A stretch of 5,947 nt of DNA from NCBI GenBank assembly GCA_945898025.1, contig CAMDGT010000077.1, forward strand, positions 1 through 5,947, read 5' to 3'. This stretch comes from Rickettsia typhi. Lineage in GTDB: Bacteria; Pseudomonadota; Alphaproteobacteria; Rickettsiales; UBA1997. Positions 1 to 5,745 of this stretch are shown piece after piece. The first letter of the stretch is position 1; each line of letters begins with the position of its first letter. The notes below the pieces were generated by a model. That model worked only from the letters and a program-made list of their open reading frames with translations. It had not been told where the DNA came from and ran no database searches. The position numbers were made by a program, and so were the translations under genes.

Positions 1-1346
1 AAGCAGTAGAAGCACAAGCAGAAACAACAAAACTGCTAGAAGAAAAAAAAGGACTGCAAAAAAAGCTAGAAACAGCAGCGCAAGCAAAAGCAGAGCTAGC
101 AGAAGAACAGGTAAAAGAATTGCAAAGTAAAATTCAAGAGCATATTGATATAAAACAAAAAGAACAAAAAGAACAAGAACTGAAATTTCAGGCTCAAAAA
201 GAAATTAATGAAAATCTTAACTCTCAAATTGAAAAAATTAAAAAATCAAATATCAATATTGATGCTTTGTATAAAGATGGGGAACTAAAAAAATTATATC
301 ACACAGCAAATCAATTTTTTCAAATAGGGGGGTCGAATTTAAATATTATATATAATGAAGATTTCTATAAATTATTTAATAATAAAGAGTTAAATCCTAA
401 AAATTCTGAAAAATATAAATTTAATTTATTAAGATCGTCAATCATACAAAGCTCTGCAATCAGAGATAAGCATTTAATTATGCAAGAAGTTTTGCAAGAA
501 AAAGGCCCAATGGCTGATGATTTAAAGAAATATAGCTTTAAAAGCTTAGATAAGTTAATTGATGGCGATAATTTTAGAGATTCATTTAGGCAAAAAGTAG
601 AGGAGGTTGATTTCAAAGAAGAAGAAGATGGAGTTTGGACTAAGGCTAAAAAAGATGGTGGATCGGTTGAATACGACACCAAAAAGCCTTATGTTAAAGA
701 TTTTTTGATTAATGCTTATTATGAAGAAAATTTTGATCGATTTATGGGTGCTTTAAAATCATCAGAAGCAATAGATTCAGCAGCGGTTGAAAGATATAAT
801 TCTAAGCAAAAATTAGAATTTGTTGAGCAGATTATTGGCTATCAAGCAGTATTAACACATGCAAGATCTAGCACCAATAACCCTATTGATCAGAATATGC
901 TAAACGATTATATTCAAATCTCTAATATCATAAAAAATAATAATGAAAATTATCAACAAAGGTGTAAATTTGAGAGTGAAAATATTAAAAAACTAGAAGA
1001 AAAGATATTAGAAGAAAAGATAGCTGGGAAAAATGTGGGTATGAAAATTGAAGTCGGAGCATCTGCTAGTTTGTTGATGAGAAATTCTTCAAAAGAAAAA
1101 GAAGATGAACCGATGGATATTGCTGAGGAAGGTTCTGTAAATAAAGTACCTTTTATAAAGGTTAATCATGTTTCGTTGTATATGATTGAAAATGATTGCA
1201 GTAAAGTTGCATCAGATAATATAATTCCAAATCCACTTTTTGATGATCCATGGGGACTTCAAAATCTTCTAAACACTTCTTTTAAGGAACATATTGAATC
1301 ATTCAGACAAATCCTTCCATCATTTCTTTCAGGTAATCAAAAGTAA
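1..1346 (+). CDS. Coiled-coil protein of unknown function, 5' end outside the window
   Basis: The reading frame is open from base 3, so the gene begins left of the window; 447 codons are visible before TAA at 1344-1346. The TTG at 120 is only an internal leucine codon, because the same coiled-coil pattern continues upstream of it. Visible residues 1-83 are an Ala/Glu/Gln/Lys-rich heptad region (for example KLLEEKKGLQKKLE) with almost no T in the coding strand. Residues 84-316 look like a mixed, mainly helical globular part. A second charged helix (KKLEEKILEEKIAG) lies near 317-342, an acidic Ser/Lys/Glu-rich linker near 363-378, and a hydrophobic C-terminal end near 380-447 (VPFIKVNHVSLYMI, NPLFDDPWGLQNLL). 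No membrane segment or catalytic motif is visible. I do not recognise the family. The next gene starts 11 bases after the stop, suggesting co-transcription. A cytoplasmic structural protein or a secreted lineage-specific effector are both possible, but this is inference only. Confidence 0.85.
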   Translation, partial: AVEAQAETTKLLEEKKGLQKKLETAAQAKAELAEEQVKELQSKIQEHIDIKQKEQKEQELKFQAQKEINENLNSQIEKIKKSNINIDALYKDGELKKLYHTANQFFQIGGSNLNIIYNEDFYKLFNNKELNPKNSEKYKFNLLRSSIIQSSAIRDKHLIMQEVLQEKGPMADDLKKYSFKSLDKLIDGDNFRDSFRQKVEEVDFKEEEDGVWTKAKKDGGSVEYDTKKPYVKDFLINAYYEENFDRFMGALKSSEAIDSAAVERYNSKQKLEFVEQIIGYQAVLTHARSSTNNPIDQNMLNDYIQISNIIKNNNENYQQRCKFESENIKKLEEKILEEKIAGKNVGMKIEVGASASLLMRNSSKEKEDEPMDIAEEGSVNKVPFIKVNHVSLYMIENDCSKVASDNIIPNPLFDDPWGLQNLLNTSFKEHIESFRQILPSFLSGNQK

Positions 1347-1350
1347 AGGT
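1345..1350 (+). promoter_or_regulatory. Ribosome binding site of the amidotransferase gene
   Basis: AAAGGT lies seven bases before the ATG at 1358 and overlaps the TAA stop of the upstream gene. This supports the chosen start and suggests the two genes are translated from one transcript. Confidence 0.45.
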
Positions 1351-1357
1351 CTTAACA

Positions 1358-2092
1358 ATGAAAAAGCCAGTAATTGCAGTAATTCCAGATTATCAAAATG
1401 GGGCAGAGAGTCAATATTCTGTTAAGCCTCATTATGCCTTGAGATGCAATTATGTTGAAATGCTTGAAAATGCAGGGGCGGTAGTTGTAATTTTGCCTTT
1501 TAATCATCAAGCAATTGATGATTATTTAGCAATGATTGATGGAATTATGGTGGTTGGTGGCAATTTTGATTTGCATCCTAAATTTTATCAACAAGAAATG
1601 CACCCTGCAATTAAACTTAATGAAATAAGGCAGGATTTTGAATGGGAGTTTGTGGGTAAGGCTCTAAAAACCGATATGCCAATTCTAGGGATTTGCAACG
1701 GTATGCAATTAATTAATATTTTGCATAAAGGCGATGTAATTCAGCATATTCCCGATAACCCGCAATTTATCGATCATGAGCAGAGCCATCATCAAGATTT
1801 TAAAAATTATCATAAAGCCTATCATCAAGTAAATATTGATTCTAACTCAAAATTATTTGCCATTACGGGGAAAGAAAAAATTCACACCAATTCTTCCCAT
1901 CATCAAGCGGTTGGTAGGTTAGGAGATGGTTTAGTTGCTTGTGGTTTTGCAATTGATGGAGTTGTTGAGGCTCTTGAAAAAACTAATCACCCTTTTTGTT
2001 TAGCGGTGCAGTGGCATCCTGAATTTGTAAGTAGTGAAGTTGATGAAAAAATTTTTGCTAGTTTCGTTGAGGCTTCTAAACTAAAGAAATAA
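1358..2092 (+). CDS. Class I glutamine amidotransferase-like hydrolase, PuuD / peptidase C26 family
   Basis: This 244-residue protein belongs to the family of gamma-glutamyl-gamma-aminobutyrate hydrolases (E. coli PuuD, about 254 residues), cytoplasmic enzymes that cut gamma-glutamyl amide bonds. The whole family signature is visible. A glycine-rich strand (VVGGNFDLHP, 65-74) is followed by an Arg-x-Asp-x-x-Glu helix (91-96). The nucleophile elbow GICNGMQ has Cys113. The NSSHHQAV motif lies at 178-185, and QWHPE at 218-222 supplies His220 and Glu222 of the catalytic triad. The length and the ATG start after AAAGGT fit a complete, probably active enzyme. The true substrate is unknown: no other putrescine-pathway gene is visible here, so a role in putrescine breakdown is unproven. 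A general gamma-glutamyl peptide or amide hydrolase is equally possible. The gene sits 11 bases behind the coiled-coil gene, and its transcript probably ends at the terminator at 2331-2361. Confidence 0.93.
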   Translation: MKKPVIAVIPDYQNGAESQYSVKPHYALRCNYVEMLENAGAVVVILPFNHQAIDDYLAMIDGIMVVGGNFDLHPKFYQQEMHPAIKLNEIRQDFEWEFVGKALKTDMPILGICNGMQLINILHKGDVIQHIPDNPQFIDHEQSHHQDFKNYHKAYHQVNIDSNSKLFAITGKEKIHTNSSHHQAVGRLGDGLVACGFAIDGVVEALEKTNHPFCLAVQWHPEFVSSEVDEKIFASFVEASKLKK

Positions 2093-2100
2093 CAAGCCAT

Positions 2101-2155
2101 ATTCGATTCTTCCCCTTATTGCCGAAGGAGGGAGAGAAATGAAAAAGAATCGAAT
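2101..2155. repeat. Perfect 11-bp inverted repeat just after the amidotransferase stop
   Basis: ATTCGATTCTT (2101-2111) and AAGAATCGAAT (2145-2155) are exact reverse complements 33 bases apart, starting eight bases after the stop codon. Within the loop, CCCCTT (2112-2117) can also pair with the AAGGAGG at 2125-2131 with one bulged A, giving a longer hairpin. No T-tract follows, so it is not a classical terminator. It could be a 3' mRNA-stabilising structure, the remains of a mobile palindromic element, or a structure hiding the Shine-Dalgarno sequence inside it. Pairing is read directly from the sequence; function is inference. Confidence 0.7.
2124..2139 (+). repeat. 16-bp direct repeat, left copy (GAAGGAGGGAGAGAAA)
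   Basis: This purine-rich 16-mer recurs exactly at 2375-2390. It contains AGGAGG at 2126-2131, seven bases before an ATG at 2139, so it has the look of a strong Shine-Dalgarno site. The two copies enclose the repeat block of the convergent intergenic region. Confidence 0.7.
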
Positions 2156-2294
2156 GCGATCTTCATCCTGCGAGAGCCTGCCTTCTTTGTCATCCTGCGC
2201 GATCACCTGTCATCCTGCGCGATCACCTGTCATCCTGCGCGAAGTCGCAGGATCTATTGCTTTTTTCTGGTTCCTGCAACTTCGTGCAGGATGA
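2139..2294 (+). CDS. Doubtful 51-residue ORF running through the palindromic repeats
   Basis: ATG at 2139 is preceded by an ideal AGGAGG with seven-base spacing, and the frame stays open for 51 codons to TGA at 2292-2294. The product would begin MKKNRMRSSSCESL and then be made almost wholly of translated repeat DNA (for example CHPARSPVILREVAGS). It matches no domain I recognise. Against a real gene: the composition is dictated by the 20-bp tandem repeats and the palindrome, and the ribosome binding site and start codon lie inside a strong potential hairpin. For it: the unusually good ribosome binding site in an AT-rich genome. It is most likely a chance ORF in repeat DNA; a leader peptide or a repeat-derived small protein cannot be excluded. 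Confidence 0.2.
   Translation: MKKNRMRSSSCESLPSLSSCAITCHPARSPVILREVAGSIAFFWFLQLRAG
2191..2242 (+). repeat. Tandem repeat of a 20-bp unit, 2.6 copies
   Basis: The unit CATCCTGCGCGATCACCTGT occurs at 2191-2210 and 2211-2230, and a third partial copy (CATCCTGCGCGA) begins at 2231 and runs into the large palindrome. A further degenerate start, CATCCTGCG, lies at 2164-2172. Each unit begins with the left half of the palindromic element next to it, so the array looks like a stuttered duplication of a half-element. There are no spacers, so it is not a CRISPR array. Confidence 0.85.
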
Positions 2295-2301
2295 CAGGTG
2301 A
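2223..2301. repeat. Long composite palindrome, 34-nt arms, of the CATCCTGCG...CGCAGGATG type
   Basis: Arms 2223-2256 and 2268-2301 pair almost throughout: the outer 16 bp are perfect (TCACCTGTCATCCTGC against its complement), and only two mismatches and two G-T pairs occur further in, around an 11-base loop. Each arm also folds on itself. ATCCTGCG (2232-2239) pairs with CGCAGGAT (2246-2253), and TCCTGCA (2272-2278) pairs with TGCAGGA (2285-2291). So it is two facing copies of one small palindromic repeat. Dispersed intergenic palindromes of this general kind are well known in Rickettsiales genomes. Membership of a named family was not checked. Confidence 0.85.
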
Positions 2302-2330
2302 GTTGACTTCGAACTCTATTAATAACGGCA

Positions 2331-2361
2331 ACAAGGGGTTTTAACCCCTTGTCTTTTTTTT
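2331..2361 (+). terminator. Intrinsic (Rho-independent) terminator of the + strand unit
   Basis: ACAAGGGGTT (2331-2340) and AACCCCTTGT (2343-2352) form a perfect 10-bp inverted repeat; in RNA the innermost pairs open to give a four-to-six-base loop. One C and then eight T (2354-2361) follow directly. This is a textbook terminator for the coiled-coil and amidotransferase transcript, though 238 bases beyond its last stop codon, so the repeat block would lie in the 3' UTR. On the - strand the stem is followed by TGCCGTTATT rather than a T-tract, so any action on the argS-SPOR unit would be weak. Confidence 0.85.
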
Positions 2362-2374
2362 CTGGGGGGGGGCT

Positions 2375-2390
2375 GAAGGAGGGAGAGAAA
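2375..2390 (+). repeat. 16-bp direct repeat, right copy (GAAGGAGGGAGAGAAA)
   Basis: This is an exact second copy of the sequence at 2124-2139, also followed by an ATG (2391), but that frame closes after 17 codons and lies antisense to the end of the SPOR gene. It sits directly after a run of nine G (2364-2372). The copy may mark the right edge of an insertion that carried the repeats and the terminator, or it may be an independent dispersed repeat. Confidence 0.7.
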
Positions 2391-2397
2391 ATGGTTT

Positions 2398-3507
2398 TTA
2401 CTCAACCACAATGCAATCTGCTTTATTCTTATGAGTTGCATTGATATATTTAATACAAAATTCATCTGCCTCAACTTGATTAAAAAAGTTTCCTACTTGT
2501 AAGCGATAGAAGGAGCCTTTCTTGCCAAGATTTATTTCTTCGATGAAGGGTTTTAATTTGTTAAATATTTTGCTATGCTCTGTTTTTAGCTTTTGCCAAT
2601 TTGCCTCCGCAACCGATTTTGAAGACATTGCGGCGATTTGCACTCTAACAATTCTAGGCTTATCTTTTTTTTGATTATCATTTTTTTGATTTTGCGATAA
2701 GTTTTTGATGATAGAACTTTGTTTTTCATTGATGTTTAAAAGACCTCCACCTTGCGATGAAATTAAGTTTTTTGATTCTTTGTTGTTGATATTTTTTGCC
2801 TCTTTATCTTTATTTTTTTGATTAAAAATAATAATTTTACTTTCTTCTATTTTGTTCTTTGATTGAGGTTTTTTTGTTATTCCTAAATTTTTATTTTGCA
2901 GTTGATTGCCAATATTTTTGCTACTGAGATCAGTTGAGTTTGTTTGATGAGAATTTTTTTCTGGTTTTTCTTCTTCGTTAAGATTAACAATTTTATTGTC
3001 GATCGGCAATTTGTTGATTTTATCGATAGTTGGCATTATTATATCTTCTGCTGGGAGTAATCTTTCGTCGTTACTGGCGATATTGGTAATAAATTCAGGC
3101 TTTTCTTCGTTTTTTAAAAGATTTTGCTCTGGTATCGCTGGTGCTGGGGCATCGATAATATTATGTTTTCCTTTAAGGCCTTCTTTATTTTGTCCGAATA
3201 TATCTTCGTAAACTATATTGCTATTATTGTTGCTTAATCTTAGGGCATCTTCATCTTCTGGGAGAATTTTTATAGCAAATATGGGCGAGTGAATTGTCTC
3301 AATTTCTTTATTTTCATATATTAGTTCATAGCCCTTAAAGCTAATTATAGCAAACAAAGAAATTGATATAGTGAGGCTTAACCAAATAAAATAATTTTTA
3401 TTTTTTATTTTTTTAGGTTTTTTTTCAAAATTTTTACTATACCCGAAATCTTCCATAAATTGATTTCTTCTTAATTTAAGATTTTTAATTATTTCATTTT
3501 TTCGCAA
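2398..3507 (-). CDS. SPOR-domain inner-membrane protein
   Basis: This 369-residue protein is likely anchored in the inner membrane, with its C-terminal domain in the periplasm. Residues 1-38 are basic (KKPKKIKNKN), then one hydrophobic span lies at about 39-57 (IWLSLTISISLFAIISF), giving N-inside topology. Residues 60-283 are a low-complexity Asn/Lys/Glu/Ser linker with a short PAPAIP stretch at 121-126. Residues 285-369 fit a SPOR domain: IVRVQIAAMSSKSVAEANWQ in the first half and FYRLQVGNFFNQVEADEFC in the second. SPOR domains bind septal peptidoglycan stripped of its stem peptides, so a role in cell division or wall remodelling is expected. The start is uncertain. TTG at 3507 overlaps the argS end by 19 bases. 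An ATG at 3456 (residue 18) comes after AAGAAGA and would give 352 residues, starting 32 bases after the argS stop. Either way the gene is probably translated from the argS transcript. Confidence 0.88.
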   Translation of the reverse strand: MRKNEIIKNLKLRRNQFMEDFGYSKNFEKKPKKIKNKNYFIWLSLTISISLFAIISFKGYELIYENKEIETIHSPIFAIKILPEDEDALRLSNNNSNIVYEDIFGQNKEGLKGKHNIIDAPAPAIPEQNLLKNEEKPEFITNIASNDERLLPAEDIIMPTIDKINKLPIDNKIVNLNEEEKPEKNSHQTNSTDLSSKNIGNQLQNKNLGITKKPQSKNKIEESKIIIFNQKNKDKEAKNINNKESKNLISSQGGGLLNINEKQSSIIKNLSQNQKNDNQKKDKPRIVRVQIAAMSSKSVAEANWQKLKTEHSKIFNKLKPFIEEINLGKKGSFYRLQVGNFFNQVEADEFCIKYINATHKNKADCIVVE

Positions 3508-5318
3508 GGCTTGATATTAATGATTTCAAGACCAGTTGCAATAATTTTTTTAGTAGAAAAAACTAATAGTAAACGAGAATTAGTTAAGTTGCTATTATTT
3601 TTTATAATAAATTTTAATTCATGATTTTCATTGCCTTTATGCCATAAACTATGAAGTTCAGATGCAAGCTCTTGTAGATAGAAGGCTATTCTATGAGGTT
3701 CAAAGCTTTGGGTTGCCATTTCTATGACTCTAACAAAATTGGCAATTTTTTTAATTAAATTTAGTTCTTCTTGAGTTGTCAATAATTTTAGATTTTCAAG
3801 ATTAGCATTTTCTAAAATATTATTGATTTTAAAGCCTTCCAACTCAGCATTTCTAAGAATTGAGCAACAGCGAGCATGGGCATATTGAACATAAAAAATT
3901 GGATTATCTTTTGATTGTTCAACTACCTTAGCAAGGTCGAAATCGAAGGGGGCATCGTTTTTACGAGTAAGCATAATGAATCGCAAGACATCTGCTCCAA
4001 CTTCGTCGATAACTTCTCTTGCGGTGATAAAATTGCCAGCTCTTTTTGACATTTTTAGCGGTTCGCCATTTTTAATGAATTTTACCATTTGACATAAAAT
4101 TATTTTTATTGTCGCCTGATCGTTAGTTAATGCCTTGGTAACCGCAGTAAGCCTTTTTACATAACCAGCATGATCATAGCCGAGAGGCATTATAAAAACT
4201 TTAGCTCCTCTTTCAAATTTGCTTAAAATGTATCCTAAGTCTCCAGCTAGGTAGGTGTAGGAGCCATCGCCTTTTTTTACCACTCTATCTTGGTCGTCGC
4301 CAAATAATGTGCTTTTGAATATTAGTTGATTTTGTGTTGCTTGAGAATCTGATTCTTCTAACTCTTCATTGTTTGTTGCTCCAACTCCTTTATTGGTTTT
4401 AGGTAATTCTAGCTTGCCATAATATAATAAATCTAAATCGTTGAGTTTATTGATTGCTTGTTCGATTTTGCCAGTAAGGTGTAAATTTTGATATTCGGAG
4501 AAATAGCTATTATGCTTAATTCCGAGCAAGAAAAGATCTTCCTTAATCATTGCCAGCATTTCATCGAGAATTATTTGTTGGGTTTTGTGGTGAAAATCTT
4601 CTTCTTTTGAGTTGATTAGTGAATCCTGAAAATTATTTTTAATAATTTCGGCAACTTTGATTAAATAGTCGCCGGGGTAAAGCCCTTCAAAGCTTGGTAA
4701 TTTGTCTTGAGAAATGTTACATAATTGGCAATAGCGATAATATACAGATTTTACTAGGGTTTTAATTTGTGAGCCCGCATCGTTGATGTAATATTCTTTT
4801 AAAACATTGAAGCCAGTTTTGATTAGTAAATTTGCTAATACATCGCCATAAATTGCTCCACGAGTATGTCCAATATGCATTGGCCCAGTTGGGTTGGGAG
4901 AGGCATATTCAAGATTAACCACTTGTTGATTGCCAATATTGGGAAAATTAAACTCATCATTCTTGATAATGCTTAATAAAGCCTGATGAATGATATTATT
5001 ATTGGTAAAAATATTGATAAAACCAGTTCCAGCAATTTCAAATTTATCAACTGAATTTTTAATATCTTCTCTTTCTGAAAGTTTATTTATTAGCTCTTGA
5101 GCGAGTAATTTTGGTTGATTAAGGCTTTTTATAGCAGAAAATTTTTTAGAAAAAGTCATGGCTATATTGCAGGCTAAATCGCCATGCAGTTGCTCTTTGG
5201 CTGGTTCAATCGTAAATTTTTGATAATCATCGCTAGAAATTTCTACCTGATTAGAGTTAGCAATTTGTTGCATCGACAAGAAAAATAATTCTTTAAAATA
5301 CTGAAAAATATTATTCAT
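3489..5318 (-). CDS. argS: Arginyl-tRNA synthetase
   Basis: This cytoplasmic class I aminoacyl-tRNA synthetase joins arginine to tRNA-Arg using ATP. The 609-residue product is complete. The N-terminal additional domain is about 1-115. The catalytic core opens with LEYASPNPTGPMHIGHTRG, with the HIGH motif at 148-151, and has the GDLGYI and LGYDHAGYVKR stretches at 359-388. The KMSKR loop is at 422-426, followed by AGNFITAREVIDEVGADVLR. The DALR-type anticodon-binding domain begins near 476 (FYVQYAHARCCSILR) and ends with the family-typical EKM close to the C-terminus. It is about 30 residues longer than E. coli ArgRS (577). Part of this is an acidic, Asn/Gln-rich stretch at 306-331 before LIFKSTLFGDDQDR. 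The start is ATG at 5318; no good Shine-Dalgarno precedes it (upstream is AT-rich), which is common in such genomes. It leads a two-gene unit with the SPOR gene, an arrangement also known in other Alphaproteobacteria. Confidence 0.97.
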   Translation of the reverse strand: MNNIFQYFKELFFLSMQQIANSNQVEISSDDYQKFTIEPAKEQLHGDLACNIAMTFSKKFSAIKSLNQPKLLAQELINKLSEREDIKNSVDKFEIAGTGFINIFTNNNIIHQALLSIIKNDEFNFPNIGNQQVVNLEYASPNPTGPMHIGHTRGAIYGDVLANLLIKTGFNVLKEYYINDAGSQIKTLVKSVYYRYCQLCNISQDKLPSFEGLYPGDYLIKVAEIIKNNFQDSLINSKEEDFHHKTQQIILDEMLAMIKEDLFLLGIKHNSYFSEYQNLHLTGKIEQAINKLNDLDLLYYGKLELPKTNKGVGATNNEELEESDSQATQNQLIFKSTLFGDDQDRVVKKGDGSYTYLAGDLGYILSKFERGAKVFIMPLGYDHAGYVKRLTAVTKALTNDQATIKIILCQMVKFIKNGEPLKMSKRAGNFITAREVIDEVGADVLRFIMLTRKNDAPFDFDLAKVVEQSKDNPIFYVQYAHARCCSILRNAELEGFKINNILENANLENLKLLTTQEELNLIKKIANFVRVIEMATQSFEPHRIAFYLQELASELHSLWHKGNENHELKFIIKNNSNLTNSRLLLVFSTKKIIATGLEIINIKPCEKMK

Positions 5319-5573
5319 TTTTGATAAAAATTAATTGTGTTATCAACTTTTGTGATTAGAAAACTAAAGCTATATTTTTTTGATTTTTAATTCGCTTTGT
5401 TTAATTTAAAACAATGCTAATCAAGGCGAAGAAGCTTATAATGAGCTAATTTATTGTCAAGTTATAGCAAAATAAATATAAAATTTGTATTAATTTTTAA
5501 ACAAATTACACATTTCTTGAAAAGAGAATTAATTTGAATAAATTGAAATTTTATAAAAAGTTAGACTATAGGG
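5319..5573. other. AT-rich intergenic DNA upstream of argS, no gene seen
   Basis: No ORF longer than a few dozen codons and no RNA gene is recognisable. The argS promoter should lie in the part next to 5319, on the - strand, but in such AT-rich DNA I see several poor candidates and no convincing -35/-10 pair. A weak 7-bp inverted repeat (AATTTGT at 5482-5488, ACAAATT at 5501-5507) is within chance expectation for this composition. Confidence 0.5.
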
Positions 5574-5643
5574 CGCCTCTAAAAATTCACCCCCAGCCCC
5601 ATAAAATCTTAAATCCCAAATAATTCAGCTCCTATCCCCATGC
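5571..5643. other. C-rich segment, possible end of a degraded insertion sequence
   Basis: The base composition changes abruptly at 5571: the AT-rich DNA gives way to GGGCGCCTCTAAAAATTC, then several C-runs (CCCCCAGCCCC at 5590-5600, TCCC and CCCC later). A sharp G-rich start followed by TCTAAAAATTC resembles the terminal repeats of some IS5-type elements in general style, and a transposase relic in the matching orientation lies downstream at 5746. No inverted partner of this end is inside the window, so this is only a suggestion. Confidence 0.25.
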
Positions 5644-5700
5644 TTTTTCAAGGGGTTTTTCAAGGGGTTTTTCAAGGGTTTTTTCAAGGGTTTTTTCAAG
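5644..5700 (+). repeat. 12-bp minisatellite, 4.75 copies
   Basis: Units start at 5644, 5656, 5668, 5680 and 5692. The first two read TTTTTCAAGGGG, the next two TTTTTCAAGGGT, and the last is TTTTTCAAG followed by diverged sequence. The single G-to-T change shared by adjacent copies is what stepwise duplication would leave. The array lies between the C-rich segment and the transposase relic, outside any credible gene. A 29-codon ORF (5640-5729) would read it as FQGV/FQGF repeats but has no ribosome binding site. Confidence 0.92.
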
Positions 5701-5745
5701 AAATTAGTTGTTGCACTTTATTGGTTTAATTGTTAATCTGTATTT

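Noticed and set aside
120..122. TTG as the start of the coiled-coil gene
   Set aside because: The frame is open to the window edge with continuous heptad pattern, so the true start lies further left.
365..682. 105-codon ORF on the - strand
   Set aside because: It lies wholly inside the coiled-coil gene on the opposite strand, is Ser/Leu-rich as expected of an antisense frame, and shows no domain or ribosome binding site.
2191..2242. Possible CRISPR array
   Set aside because: The 20-bp units abut without spacers and belong to a palindromic intergenic repeat.
2391..2444. Second Shine-Dalgarno-ATG pair after the right 16-bp repeat
   Set aside because: The frame closes after 17 codons and is antisense to the SPOR gene end.
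2996..3211. 71-codon hydrophobic ORF on the + strand
   Set aside because: It is antisense to the Asn/Lys/Glu-rich linker of the SPOR gene; its hydrophobic look follows from complementing those codons.
5319..5400. Candidate sigma-70 promoter for argS
   Set aside because: TATA-like and TTGATA-like hexamers exist on the - strand, but none forms a well-spaced pair above what AT-rich DNA gives by chance.
5414..5449. 11-codon ORF in the DNA upstream of argS
   Set aside because: Too short, with no ribosome binding site; expected by chance.
5640..5729. 29-codon ORF with FQGV/FQGF repeats
   Set aside because: No ribosome binding site; it is just the minisatellite read in one frame.
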